A DNA stretch of 33,087 bases from contig DBHE01000040.1 of the NCBI GenBank assembly GCA_002296055.1, forward strand, positions 174-33,260, in the 5' to 3' direction. The notes under the pieces were generated by a model, which was not told where the DNA came from, did no database searches, and saw nothing but the letters and a program-made list of their open reading frames with translations. Made by a program: the position numbers and the translations under genes. This DNA is from Pseudomonadaceae bacterium UBA836 (GTDB lineage: Bacteria > Pseudomonadota > Gammaproteobacteria > Pseudomonadales > Pseudomonadaceae). Shown piece after piece: positions 1 to 8,458 of the stretch. Each line of letters opens with the position of its first letter. The stretch's first letter is position 1.

Positions 1-546
1 ACCGGCACCTTCTTCAGCTTTGAGGAAATGGGCATCAAGCCGGACATCATCACCCTGTCCAAGTCGCTCAGCGGCTTCGGTCTGCCCTTCGCCATCGTTG
101 TCATGCGCAACGAGCTGGACCAGTGGGAGCCGGGCGAGCACAACGGCACCTTCCGTGGCAACAACCACGCCTTTGTTACCGCCGCTGCCGCACTCGAGCA
201 CTTCTGGGCCGACGAAGAGTTTGCCAAGAGCGTTCAAGCCAAGGGCAAGCGCATCGCGGACGGCATGCAGAAGATCGTCCGCAAGCATGGCCCGGACTCT
301 CTCTACGTCAAGGGTCGCGGCATGATGCTGGGCATCAACTGCCCGGATGGCGACACTGCTGGCGCCATCTGCAAGGAAGCCTTTGCCAACGGTCTGGTCA
401 TTGAGACCAGCGGTAACCACAGCCAAGTCGTCAAGTGCCTGTGCCCGCTGACCATCACCGAAGAGCAGATCGACAAGGCCCTGACCATTCTGGACGCTGC
501 TTTTGCCAAAGTGATGGCTGAGCAGGTCGCGAACCAAGCTTCTTGA
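1..546 (+). CDS. ectB: Diaminobutyrate-2-oxoglutarate transaminase EctB, C-terminal part
   Basis: The reading frame is open from base 1, so the gene begins upstream of the window. About 181 C-terminal residues remain of a family of roughly 420. EctB is a class III PLP-dependent aminotransferase that makes L-2,4-diaminobutyrate from aspartate semialdehyde and glutamate, the first committed step of ectoine synthesis. The visible [13 protein letters not shown] segment carries the expected PLP-binding lysine (visible residue 21, bases 61-63). [10 protein letters not shown] and the C-terminal [17 protein letters not shown] block are typical of EctB. The stop at 544-546 is followed 13 bases later by ectC, which indicates one transcript. 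The missing N-terminus is only a window edge, not a truncation. Confidence 0.95.
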   Translation, partial: TGTFFSFEEMGIKPDIITLSKSLSGFGLPFAIVVMRNELDQWEPGEHNGTFRGNNHAFVTAAAALEHFWADEEFAKSVQAKGKRIADGMQKIVRKHGPDSLYVKGRGMMLGINCPDGDTAGAICKEAFANGLVIETSGNHSQVVKCLCPLTITEEQIDKALTILDAAFAKVMAEQVANQAS

Positions 547-559
547 GGAATCAGACAAT

Positions 560-949
560 ATGATCGTACGTACACTGGAAGAATGCGAAAACTCCGAACG
601 CCGTGTCGCCACCGAGACCTGGGAAAGCACCCGGATGCTGCTCAAGGACGACAAGATGGGGTTTTCCTTCCACATCACCACTATCTACGCCAATAAAGAG
701 ACCCACATCCATTACAAGAACCATCTGGAGTCGGTCTACTGCATGAGCGGGAACGGTGAGATCGAAACCCTGTCGGACGGTAAGGTATATCAAATCCGTC
801 CCGGCACGCTGTACATCCTGGACAAGCACGACGAGCACATGCTGCGCGGTGGTACCGAGGACATGAAAATGGCCTGCGTATTCAACCCGCCACTGAGCGG
901 CAAGGAAGTACACGACAAAGACGGCGTATATCCCGTCGATAACAGCTGA
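560..949 (+). CDS. ectC: L-ectoine synthase EctC
   Basis: This 129-residue cupin-fold enzyme cyclises N-gamma-acetyl-diaminobutyrate to ectoine in the cytoplasm. Its length is the usual one for the family. The three residues known to bind the catalytic metal in characterised EctC proteins, Glu57, Tyr85 and His93, are at exactly those positions here. [14 protein letters not shown] is a typical start for the family, and the [15 protein letters not shown] and [15 protein letters not shown] blocks are conserved. A GAGG Shine-Dalgarno overlaps the ectB stop, which suggests translational coupling. The next gene, ectD, begins 29 bases on. Confidence 0.98.
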   Translation: MIVRTLEECENSERRVATETWESTRMLLKDDKMGFSFHITTIYANKETHIHYKNHLESVYCMSGNGEIETLSDGKVYQIRPGTLYILDKHDEHMLRGGTEDMKMACVFNPPLSGKEVHDKDGVYPVDNS

Positions 950-978
950 GGACCAGACAACCGAAAAAAGGAGGATCA

Positions 979-1893
979 ATGACGGCAGCGGTTGACTTGT
1001 ATCCCACACGCCGCCAAGACCAGCCCCGCTGGCACGAGCGAATTGACCCGATCACCTATCGGCGCCATGACCGCGAAGCGCCGCTGACGGCACAGCAGAT
1101 AGACCAGTTTGAACGAGATGGCTTTCTGCTTCTGCCCAACGCATTCAGCGCGGAGGAAGTTGCCGTTTTCCGCCGAGAGGTTGAACGGTTACGCAGTGAC
1201 ACGAGCATACTTGCCAGTGACGCTGCGATACGTGAGCCGGACAGCGGCGCTTTGCGCTCGCTGTTCGCGATTCACCAGAGCAGTGACCTGTTTGCTCGAG
1301 TAGCCGCCGATGAGCGGATTGCCGGCAAAATACGACACCTGCTCGACGGTGACCTGTACGTGCACCAGTCGCGTCTGAATCTGAAACCCGGCTTCAAGGG
1401 CAAGGAGTTCTACTGGCACTCCGACTTTGAAACCTGGCACGCAGAAGACGGTTTGCCACGTATGCGCACCATCAGCTGCTCTATCCTGCTCACCGACAAC
1501 TCGCCCTACAATGGCCCGCTACTGCTGGTGCCAGGCTCACACCGCTACTTTATTAGCTGTGTAGGCGAGACCCCGGAAGAGCACTACCGCCGCTCTCTGC
1601 GCAAGCAGGAGCTGGGGGTACCGGATGACGCCAGCCTCGCCGACATGGTTAGCGAAGGAGGCATCACCGCCGCGACCGGCCAGGCCGGCTCGGTGGTACT
1701 GTTTGACTGCAACACGCTGCACGGCTCCAACAGCAACATTACACCGGACCCACGCAGCAACCTGTTCTACGTGTACAACCACGTGGATAATCTGCCGGTT
1801 GAGCCCTTTGGGGCCGAGACACCCAGACCGGCATTTGTGGCCGAACGTGGCCCGGTAACGCCGCTGCACATCGCGCCGCAGCGTTATCTGTAA
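979..1893 (+). CDS. ectD: Ectoine hydroxylase EctD
   Basis: This is a 304-residue non-haem iron(II), 2-oxoglutarate-dependent dioxygenase that converts ectoine to 5-hydroxyectoine. The family signature begins at about residue 144 (FYWHSDFETWH) and supplies the iron ligands His147 and Asp149. The third ligand is His248 in the FDCNTLHGSNSN segment, and Arg259 is the likely 2-oxoglutarate anchor. The start is well supported by AGGAGG at 969-974, four bases before the ATG. A 7 bp GC-rich hairpin immediately follows the stop, before the aspartokinase gene. Presence of ectD means the strain can probably make hydroxyectoine as well as ectoine. Confidence 0.98.
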   Translation: MTAAVDLYPTRRQDQPRWHERIDPITYRRHDREAPLTAQQIDQFERDGFLLLPNAFSAEEVAVFRREVERLRSDTSILASDAAIREPDSGALRSLFAIHQSSDLFARVAADERIAGKIRHLLDGDLYVHQSRLNLKPGFKGKEFYWHSDFETWHAEDGLPRMRTISCSILLTDNSPYNGPLLLVPGSHRYFISCVGETPEEHYRRSLRKQELGVPDDASLADMVSEGGITAATGQAGSVVLFDCNTLHGSNSNITPDPRSNLFYVYNHVDNLPVEPFGAETPRPAFVAERGPVTPLHIAPQRYL

Positions 1894-1912
1894 CGGGGGC
1901 ATGAGGCCCCCG
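1894..1912 (+). repeat. Perfect 7 bp GC hairpin between ectD and the aspartokinase gene
   Basis: CGGGGGC (1894-1900) and GCCCCCG (1906-1912) pair around a 5-base loop and start one base after the ectD stop codon. No T-run follows, so this is unlikely to be a full intrinsic terminator. It could stabilise the upstream mRNA or partly reduce expression of the following gene (inference). Confidence 0.6.
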
Positions 1913-1959
1913 ACCTGCTGGTGGCAGGACCGAATTCACCAAAGACAGAAACCAGGACT

Positions 1960-3390
1960 ATGCATACAGTAGAGAAAATCGGCGGCACCTCAATGAGCCG
2001 CTTTGAGGAAGTACTGAACAACATTTTCATTGGCCAACGTCAGGGTACCGAGCTGTACCAGCGTGTTTTCGTTGTCTCTGCCTACAGCGGTATGACCAAC
2101 ATGCTGCTCGAACACAAGAAAACCGGCGAGCCCGGTGTGTACGAGCGCTTTGCCGACGCCCATAACGAGGACGCCTGGCTCGACGCGCTGGACGCCGTTC
2201 AGCAAGCCATGCTCAACAAGAACGCCGAGTTATTTACCGGCGAGTACGAGCTGCAAGCAGCCAATCGCTTTATCGAAGGCCGCATCAGCGACGTACGTGA
2301 CTGCATGGTAAGCCTGCAGCAGCTGTGCTCCTACGGTCACTTTCAACTGACCGAGCACCTGATGAAGGTACGTGAAATGCTGGCTTCGCTGGGCGAAGCG
2401 CACAGCGCCTTCAACACCGTGCTGGCGCTGAAGAAGCGCGGCGTCAACGCCCGCCTGGCCGACCTCACCGGCTGGAACCAGCGCGAGCCCAAGACGTTCC
2501 AGGACATGGTGCGCGACAGCTTTGACGGTATCGACTTTAGTCGTGAGTTGGTAGTTGCTACCGGCTACACGCACTGCAGCGAAGGCCTGATGAACACCTT
2601 CGACCGCGGCTACAGCGAAATCACCTTCGCACAGATCGCGGCCGCCACCGGCGCACGCGAGGCGATTATTCACAAGGAATATCACCTCTCCAGTGCCGAC
2701 CCGACCCTGGTGGGCGTCGATAAGGTGGTGACCATCGGTCGCACCAACTACGACGTGGCGGACCAGCTGTCGAACCTGGGCATGGAGGCAATCCACCCTA
2801 AGGCGGCACGTACGCTGCGCCGCGCCGGCATTCACCTGCGCATCAAAAACGCCTTTGAGCCGGATCACGGCGGCACCCTGATCAGCCAGGACTACTGCAG
2901 CGAGAAACCCTGCGTTGAGATTATCGCCGGCCGCAAAGACGTGTTTGGCATCGAGGTCTTCGACCAGGAGATGCTGGGCGACGTGGAATACGACCTGGAG
3001 ATCACTAAGCTGCTGCGCAAGCTCAAGCTGTATGTGGTGAACAAGGACTCGGATGCCAACAGCATCACCTACTACATCTCCGGCTCGCGCAAGATGATCA
3101 ACCGCGCTTCGCGCCTGATCGAAGAGCGCTACCCGATGGCCGAGGTTAACGTGCACAACATCGCTATCGTCTCGGCGATCGGCTCAGACCTGAAGGTCAA
3201 GGGTATTCTCGCCAAGACCGTGGCGGCCCTGGCCGAAGCCGGCATCAGCATCCAGGCGGTGCATCAGTCGATCCGCCAGGTAGAGATGCAGTGCGTGGTT
3301 CAGGAAGAGGACTACGACGCCGCCATCGCCGCACTGCACCGCGCGCTGATCGAGCCGGAGAATCATGGCGATGTCATCGTCGCCGCCTAA
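1960..3390 (+). CDS. ask: Ectoine-specific aspartate kinase (Ask_Ect)
   Basis: This is an aspartokinase of about 476 residues. It phosphorylates L-aspartate to feed aspartate semialdehyde into EctB. The start at 1960 is preferred over the upstream GTG at 1921 because Ask_Ect proteins begin MHTVEKIGGTSM, where the KxGGTS segment is the ATP-binding signature. The family's long insert after the first strand is present. The C-terminal third holds paired ACT-like domains (IVSAIGSDLKVKGILAKTVA). A dedicated aspartokinase within ect operons is known from Pseudomonas/Halopseudomonas and some other Proteobacteria, where it is thought to bypass feedback control by threonine and lysine. It is the last gene of the operon and is followed by a strong terminator. 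Confidence 0.93.
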   Translation: MHTVEKIGGTSMSRFEEVLNNIFIGQRQGTELYQRVFVVSAYSGMTNMLLEHKKTGEPGVYERFADAHNEDAWLDALDAVQQAMLNKNAELFTGEYELQAANRFIEGRISDVRDCMVSLQQLCSYGHFQLTEHLMKVREMLASLGEAHSAFNTVLALKKRGVNARLADLTGWNQREPKTFQDMVRDSFDGIDFSRELVVATGYTHCSEGLMNTFDRGYSEITFAQIAAATGAREAIIHKEYHLSSADPTLVGVDKVVTIGRTNYDVADQLSNLGMEAIHPKAARTLRRAGIHLRIKNAFEPDHGGTLISQDYCSEKPCVEIIAGRKDVFGIEVFDQEMLGDVEYDLEITKLLRKLKLYVVNKDSDANSITYYISGSRKMINRASRLIEERYPMAEVNVHNIAIVSAIGSDLKVKGILAKTVAALAEAGISIQAVHQSIRQVEMQCVVQEEDYDAAIAALHRALIEPENHGDVIVAA

Positions 3391-3410
3391 TTCTCCAAGG
3401 CAGCAGTAAC

Positions 3411-3444
3411 ACGCACAAACCCGGCTCAGGCCGGGTTTGTGCGT
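3411..3444 (+). terminator. Terminator of the ectoine operon
   Basis: A perfect 15 bp inverted repeat with a TCAG tetraloop (arms 3411-3425 and 3430-3444) begins 20 bases after the aspartokinase stop. TTT lies within the 3' arm and the following bases are TATAGT rather than a long T-run. The stem strength makes it a convincing end to the ect transcript. It separates the operon from the next same-strand gene. Confidence 0.85.
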
Positions 3445-3486
3445 TATAGTCGGGCAACAGGAATAACCCGATAACGGAATGCTGTT

Positions 3487-5106
3487 GTGATTGAAGCTGT
3501 CTGGATTGCCTTTGCCTTTGGCCTGGGTCTGCTGTTCAAGCAGATAGGTCTGCCCCCTTTGATTGGTTACCTAGGTGCCGGGTTCGCCCTCTCGTTGCTG
3601 GGTGAGCGCGTTGGCGTTGGCCCCGACGACAGCTACATTCTCACGCACATTGCCCACTTGGGTGTGCTGCTGCTGCTCTTCACTGTCGGTTTGAAGCTGA
3701 AGGTGAAGAATCTGGTGCGCCCAGAGGTAGTTGGCGGCAGCCTGCTGCACTTCGGACTGTCCACCGCGCTATTCCTTCCCGCCTTCCTCTACTTACTTGA
3801 TCTGCCCCTGGGCGAGGCCTCTCTGCTCGCCATGGCGCTCTCGTTCTCCAGCACCGTGCTGGCCGCCAAGGTGCTGGAGGGCAAACGCGAACTGCGTGCC
3901 TTCCACGGCCGGGTCGCGATTGGCGTACTGATCATGCAGGACCTGATCGCCCTGGTGGCTATCAGCATTGCCAGCGGCAAGAGTCCATCAAGCTGGGCAC
4001 TGATGGTGCTGATTCTGCCGCTGTGCAAACCCATTCTGTACAAGCTGCTCGACTTGAGCGGCCACGAAGAGCTGATGGTGTTGCTCGGACTGCTGCTGGC
4101 ACTAGTGGTCGGCGGTGCCGGTTTTGAAAAGCTGGGGCTCAGCTCAGAGCTGGGCGCGCTGGCGTTCGGCGCCATGCTGGCCGGCCACAAGCGCGCTGGC
4201 GAGCTGTCGCAGTCGCTATGGAGCCTGAAAGAAATATTCCTGGTCGGCTTTTTCCTGCAGATAGGCCTGGGCGGCCTGCCGGATCAGCACGCGCTGATCT
4301 TCGCACTGATCATGACGCTGCTGCTGCCGCTGAAAAGCGCGCTGTTTTTCCTGCTCTTCGTGGGCTTCAAGCTACGCGCCCGCAGCGCCTTCCTGAGCAG
4401 CCTGACACTGACCAACTACAGCGAGTTCGGGCTGATCATGGCCAGCCTGGTGCTGCCGCAATGGCTGGTGCCACTGGCGCTGACCGTCGCCTTCTCCTTT
4501 GTGATATCCGCTCCGCTGAACCGGATCGTTCACGGCATTTATGAGCATATAGCACCGCTGCTCACCCGCTTTGAACGCGACATACGCCACCCGGACGAGC
4601 AACCAATCACCCTGGATGACGCGCAGATTCTAATCATGGGCCTGGGCCGGACCGGCCGGGCAGCCTACGACAACCTGTCAGAGAAGGGTTACCGGGTGAT
4701 TGCCCTGGACTCCGACCCGGTTGCCGTGGAAACCAGCCTGCAGGCTGGTCGCCGCGCCCTGTTCGCCGATGCCGAGGATCCGGTGTTCTGGCAAAACCTG
4801 GATATGCCCAACATCCACTCGGTGATCCTGGCCATGAACGATGCCGAAGCGAAAACCATCACCGTGCACAATCTGCGCGGCCGTGGCTTCAGCGGCCTGA
4901 TCGTATCCCACGCCATGTACGAGGATATCGCTCGGCGCATCATCCAGGCCGGTGCCGACCACACTTACCTGACCATGAGCGAAGCCGGCACCGGCCTCGC
5001 CGAGCATGTGGCACGTAGCATTCAGGAACGCAGTGCCCTGCTCAGCGACGGGGCGCCAGGAATTCGGCCACCTGCGCGGCCGCCGCAGCCGGATGCTCCA
5101 GCATGA
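3487..5106 (+). CDS. Monovalent cation:proton antiporter (CPA2/KefB-like) with RCK domain
   Basis: The 539-residue protein has about 12 hydrophobic segments in residues 1-355, with the CPA2 pattern (GLPPLIGYLGAGFALSLLG at the N-terminus, then SFSSTVLAAKVLEGKRELRAFHGRVAIGVLIMQD). A cytoplasmic TrkA-N/RCK Rossmann domain follows from about residue 377 (ILIMGLGRTGRAAYDNLSEKGY), which usually senses nucleotides. It probably exchanges K+ or Na+ for protons at the inner membrane; the ion cannot be read from sequence. The start is GTG; a nearby ATG at 3479 is out of frame. The last 21 residues are rich in Pro and Ala and overlap the convergent hydrolase gene by 65 bases. Its place beside an ectoine operon suits a role in salt or pH homeostasis (inference). 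Confidence 0.88.
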   Translation: MIEAVWIAFAFGLGLLFKQIGLPPLIGYLGAGFALSLLGERVGVGPDDSYILTHIAHLGVLLLLFTVGLKLKVKNLVRPEVVGGSLLHFGLSTALFLPAFLYLLDLPLGEASLLAMALSFSSTVLAAKVLEGKRELRAFHGRVAIGVLIMQDLIALVAISIASGKSPSSWALMVLILPLCKPILYKLLDLSGHEELMVLLGLLLALVVGGAGFEKLGLSSELGALAFGAMLAGHKRAGELSQSLWSLKEIFLVGFFLQIGLGGLPDQHALIFALIMTLLLPLKSALFFLLFVGFKLRARSAFLSSLTLTNYSEFGLIMASLVLPQWLVPLALTVAFSFVISAPLNRIVHGIYEHIAPLLTRFERDIRHPDEQPITLDDAQILIMGLGRTGRAAYDNLSEKGYRVIALDSDPVAVETSLQAGRRALFADAEDPVFWQNLDMPNIHSVILAMNDAEAKTITVHNLRGRGFSGLIVSHAMYEDIARRIIQAGADHTYLTMSEAGTGLAEHVARSIQERSALLSDGAPGIRPPARPPQPDAPA

Positions 5107-5920
5107 AACAGTGCCCGCCAGCCGTCTGGTGGGCACTAACCTGACGGTTGCTGACTGCCAGGCGCTTGGCTGACTGAATGACAAAGGGATAGGTGCGGTC
5201 GCCGTAGACAATGTGCGTTGGCGTCTTCAGACGACGCAGCGACGACCAGAGCCCCTTGGGCATGGTGCGAAACACCTCGGCTTCGCGGCTGGGGCGACAG
5301 CATAGCTCGACACCCCCACCCTGACGCTCACGCAGTGCATGGGCGATGTGCGCCTCAAAGGCCGTCTCGTCCCAACCGCGGAACATGCCACGATTGTGCA
5401 AGCCGGCGTGCGCGGCGGTCCGATCCGGCCAGTAGTCACGCCGTGCAGCAGCGCGCTTGGCAACCGCGTGATCATTCAGCCCAACCAGTCCCAGGCCACG
5501 CCGCAGGGCGATCAGCGCCGGCGGAAAGAAAACCGGGTCCAGCAGCACTGCACGCTCAAACAGACTCGGGTTGGTCGCCATCATCAAGGCGCTCAGCACG
5601 CCACCAAAGCTATGACCGCAAGCCACGCTAGGCACATCGCCAAATTGCTCTCGCCCGGCACGCAGTGCTTCAGCGGCAGCCTCTGCATTACGATTCCAGC
5701 CCACAAAGCGCTCTCCATGATCACTATGGCCGTGCCCCTGCAGGTCGCACAGCCACAGGTCAAAGTCCTTGGCTAACAGCGCCAGCATGGGCTCGTAGGT
5801 ACGGGTGCAAAAGCCGTTGCCGTGCAAAAAATGCAGTAGCGGCTTGCCGCTGGGAGGCGTGTGCCAACCACGCAGGGTAAATCCGGCGCTGACATCCTGC
5901 GCCCAGGGTAACAACTCCAT
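5042..5920 (-). CDS. Alpha/beta hydrolase family protein
   Basis: This is a 292-residue cytoplasmic alpha/beta hydrolase with a full catalytic set: nucleophile Ser104 in GHSFGG, acid Asp241 in YGDRTYPF and His270 in GGHCFMLEHP. The oxyanion-hole motif FLHGNGFC is at about residues 31-38. The start at 5920 is chosen over an in-frame ATG at 5986 because GGGGAG lies 8 bases upstream and the extra residues do not look like the family. The substrate is unknown. The 3' end overlaps the antiporter gene tail to tail by 65 bases. Confidence 0.85.
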   Translation of the reverse strand: MELLPWAQDVSAGFTLRGWHTPPSGKPLLHFLHGNGFCTRTYEPMLALLAKDFDLWLCDLQGHGHSDHGERFVGWNRNAEAAAEALRAGREQFGDVPSVACGHSFGGVLSALMMATNPSLFERAVLLDPVFFPPALIALRRGLGLVGLNDHAVAKRAAARRDYWPDRTAAHAGLHNRGMFRGWDETAFEAHIAHALRERQGGGVELCCRPSREAEVFRTMPKGLWSSLRRLKTPTHIVYGDRTYPFVIQSAKRLAVSNRQVSAHQTAGGHCFMLEHPAAAAAQVAEFLAPRR

Positions 5921-6031
5921 CCAGCGAACTCCCCGAAAACTCAAAGCAGCCAGTCTAATTCGCCATCTGCAGCCTGTCAGTGGCATTCCCGTCTGTTAAT
6001 CTGGCAATTCGGCCTTGATAGCGACTCAACC

Positions 6032-6808
6032 ATGCTAAATACCCTGGCAACCGGCTCCGGCCCAACCCTGGTCTGGGCCCACGGCCTGATGTACTCGATG
6101 CAGTTTGAAAGCCAAACCGGCTGGTTTCACCCCCTTAAAGATGACGGTATTCAGCGGCTGCGCTTTGATGCACGTGGCCACGGCTTGTCGCCAGTCGGTA
6201 GCGGCATGCAAGACTACCTCTGGTCGGCACAGGCCACAGACATGCTGAACGTGGCGAGACACCAGACCTTCGCACCGGTAGCGCTGGGTGGGCAATCGAT
6301 GGGCTCGGCGGCCGCGCTGCTGGCAGCGATGCAACGGCCTCAAGAGGTCACTTGCCTGATACTGGCCACCCCTCCCTGTCTCTGGCAGAGCCGGCCTTTG
6401 CAGGTGCAACGCTACCGTCAGATGCAGCGCCTCCTTCAACAGCGCGGCATAGATAGCCTGATTGCCCTGGCCAAGCGCTACCCAGCCCTACCCGCCTGGC
6501 TGTTGGAGGCCCGCCCGGAGCATGCCAAGGCTGCGCTGCAGGCGATGAGACAGATGTCGCAAGACAGTCTGATGGACATGCTTGAGGCCGCCTGTCAGTG
6601 CGATCTGCCGCCACCCGACAGCCTGACCACGTTGCAGATCCCGACTCTGATTCTGGCCTGGCGGGACGATCCCATTCACCCCTTACACAGCGCAGAGCAA
6701 CTGGCCGCCAAGCTACCGCAGGCCCAGCTACAGGTCATAGACAACGCCGCACAGCTAGCTGACTGGCCGCAACAGATCAGCAACTTTGTGCTGCAGCACG
6801 CGGGTTAA
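6032..6808 (+). CDS. Alpha/beta hydrolase-fold protein lacking the canonical catalytic histidine
   Basis: The 258-residue protein has the alpha/beta hydrolase core. WAHGLMYSM (about 15-23) is the oxyanion region, FDARGHGLS follows at 45-53, nucleophile Ser89 lies in GGQSMG, and the acid region WRDDPIHP spans 210-217. Where the catalytic His normally sits, in a late GH motif, the sequence reads NAAQLADWP, with Gln241 at that position. Either the histidine is supplied from elsewhere or the protein is catalytically altered. It is divergent from the first hydrolase across a 111-base gap and shares four bases (TTAA) with the convergent SIMPL gene. I cannot name a substrate. Confidence 0.82.
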   Translation: MLNTLATGSGPTLVWAHGLMYSMQFESQTGWFHPLKDDGIQRLRFDARGHGLSPVGSGMQDYLWSAQATDMLNVARHQTFAPVALGGQSMGSAAALLAAMQRPQEVTCLILATPPCLWQSRPLQVQRYRQMQRLLQQRGIDSLIALAKRYPALPAWLLEARPEHAKAALQAMRQMSQDSLMDMLEAACQCDLPPPDSLTTLQIPTLILAWRDDPIHPLHSAEQLAAKLPQAQLQVIDNAAQLADWPQQISNFVLQHAG

Positions 6809-7521
6809 TCCAGGCTGTAATCAATATTGGTCACCACTCGGATGCGCTTAACCTCTGGAGTGAAGGGGTCAACGTCTTCAATCGAAAAGTAACCTTGAGA
6901 CGCCCGCCGGATATTGCCCACGGTACTGCCGGAATCACGTGCGAACTGGTCTGCAGCGGCGCGCGCATCGGCGGTGGCATCAGCAATCATCTGCGGCTTG
7001 ACCGATTCAAGCTGGGTGAAAATGAAGCTGGGCTGAAACTCGTAACTCTGGGTCAGGGCTACCCCCGACTTCACCAGCTCCCCCACGCTCTGCATGCCCG
7101 CCTTGACGCCATCGACGTCGTCAGTGCGCACCAAGACCGTCACCTCCGCGCGGTAGCGCTCGGGCGGCAGGTTGGCGCCGTAACTGTTGGCGTGCTGGTC
7201 GACTATTTTGGGCACGGATAATTGGATATCCGCTTCAGTAAACCCCTTGAGCAGCAAAAAGGAGCGCACCAGTCCCTGCTGGGTTTCAATGTCAGCCTGC
7301 AGGCGATCGAGACTGTCACCACTGACACTGAAATTCACCGGCCAAAGCGCCAGATCGGCGGCCACCTCACGCTCTGCCAATCCTTTGACACTCACCACCC
7401 GATCAGCGCCGCGAAACTCCAGCAGCCCGGTTTTCAGGCTCACCCCTATAAACGCCAGTGCCAGCGCGATCAGCAATGCCGCCAGTAACGACCAGAGGGA
7501 AAAACGGCTTACTCCAGACAT
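6805..7521 (-). CDS. SIMPL (DUF541) domain protein, membrane-anchored
   Basis: This 238-residue protein has one N-terminal hydrophobic segment (about residues 8-27), a signal anchor that probably leaves the rest in the periplasm. A SIMPL/DUF541 domain follows: VVSVKGLAEREVAADLALW near residue 45, the central LQADIETQQGLVRSFLLLKG helix, and the C-terminal repeat-like part. Members of this family (such as E. coli YggE) are linked to oxidative or envelope stress, but the molecular role is poorly defined. It is transcribed divergently from pomA across a 160-base gap, so the two genes may share a control region. Confidence 0.85.
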   Translation of the reverse strand: MSGVSRFSLWSLLAALLIALALAFIGVSLKTGLLEFRGADRVVSVKGLAEREVAADLALWPVNFSVSGDSLDRLQADIETQQGLVRSFLLLKGFTEADIQLSVPKIVDQHANSYGANLPPERYRAEVTVLVRTDDVDGVKAGMQSVGELVKSGVALTQSYEFQPSFIFTQLESVKPQMIADATADARAAADQFARDSGSTVGNIRRASQGYFSIEDVDPFTPEVKRIRVVTNIDYSLD

Positions 7522-7573
7522 AGACTCACTCCAACCGGGTCAGTTAACAGCCCCACCAAACAGCGCTGCGCGT

Positions 7574-7601
7574 TTGCAATATCACCTAAGCATCTTAGAA
7601 T
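7574..7601 (+). promoter_or_regulatory. Candidate sigma-70 promoter for pomAB
   Basis: TTGCAA (7574-7579) and TAGAAT (7596-7601) are separated by 16 bases and lie about 80 bases upstream of the pomA start. A small hairpin (GCCGAG/CTCGGC, 7633-7647) falls in the predicted leader. I see no GG-N10-GC sigma-54 element in this gap and no good sigma-28 box. Confidence 0.4.
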
Positions 7602-7681
7602 AGACGACTGAACCACCACACAAATTCCTTACGCCGAGCCACTCGGCAACTAACCCCGTTGTCTCGTTCCAGGAGTCCCTG

Positions 7682-8458
7682 TTGGATCTCGCAACCCTAA
7701 TAGGCCTGATCGGCGCCATCGCCATTATCGGCGCTTCGATTCTCTTGGGCACTGGCGCCCAGGTATTCTTCAACGTCCCTTCCCTGCTCATCGTCCTGGG
7801 CGGCAGCCTGTTCGTGGTATTGGCCAAATTCAGCTTTGGTCAATTTATTGGCGCCATCAAGGTTGCAGGTCGTGCGTTCCGCTTCAAGCTGCCCGACACC
7901 GAAGCGAGCATCAGCGAGCTGGTCGAGTTGGCTACCCTGTCACGCAAACAGGGGTTGCTGGCCCTTGAAGAGAAGGAAATTTCACAGCCCTTCCTCGCCA
8001 GCGGCATCCAGCTGCTGATCGATGGTCACCCCCAGGAGACCGTCAAGGCAATCCTGGAGAAGGAACGCCTGCTCACCCTGGAGCGCAACCGCTGGGGCGC
8101 CAAGGTATTTTCCGCACTGGGTGACGTTGGCCCGGCGATGGGGATGATCGGTACGCTGATTGGTCTGGTGCAGATGCTATCGAACATGGAAGACCCTAAG
8201 TCGATTGGCCCTGCCATGGCGGTAGCCCTGCTGACCACCCTGTACGGGGCCATGCTGGCTACCATGATCTGTCTGCCGATTGCCGACAAGCTGACCCTGC
8301 GCATGACCGAAGAAGCGCGCATGCAGGCCCTGTGGATCGACGCTGTGCTGGCCATCCAGGAAGGCACCAACCCCCGCGTCATTGAACAGTTGCTGCGCAG
8401 CTACCTGCCGCAGGACAAGCGCGACAAAACCGCCAGCGGTGAGGCACAGGACGCCTGA
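7682..8458 (+). CDS. pomA: Flagellar motor stator protein PomA/MotA
   Basis: The 258-residue inner-membrane stator subunit has four hydrophobic segments: about 1-25, 30-52, 148-170 and 180-205. From memory it resembles Vibrio PomA closely: MDLATLIGLIG start, SLFVVLAKFSFGQF, and GDVGPAMGMIGTLIGLVQML with SIGPAMAVALLTTLYGA near the C-terminus. The start codon is TTG, supported by AGGAG six bases upstream and by the family N-terminus. It forms the ion channel of the motor together with PomB, the next gene, which overlaps its stop by one base. Similarity to PomA rather than E. coli MotA suggests Na+ coupling (inference). Confidence 0.9.
   Translation: MDLATLIGLIGAIAIIGASILLGTGAQVFFNVPSLLIVLGGSLFVVLAKFSFGQFIGAIKVAGRAFRFKLPDTEASISELVELATLSRKQGLLALEEKEISQPFLASGIQLLIDGHPQETVKAILEKERLLTLERNRWGAKVFSALGDVGPAMGMIGTLIGLVQMLSNMEDPKSIGPAMAVALLTTLYGAMLATMICLPIADKLTLRMTEEARMQALWIDAVLAIQEGTNPRVIEQLLRSYLPQDKRDKTASGEAQDA

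Noticed and set aside
2230..3156. 308-codon open frame on the minus strand opposite the aspartokinase gene
   Set aside because: It mirrors the codon periodicity of a well-identified kinase gene, has no Shine-Dalgarno or recognisable domain, and its Val/Ala/His/Leu-rich composition is that of an antisense shadow.
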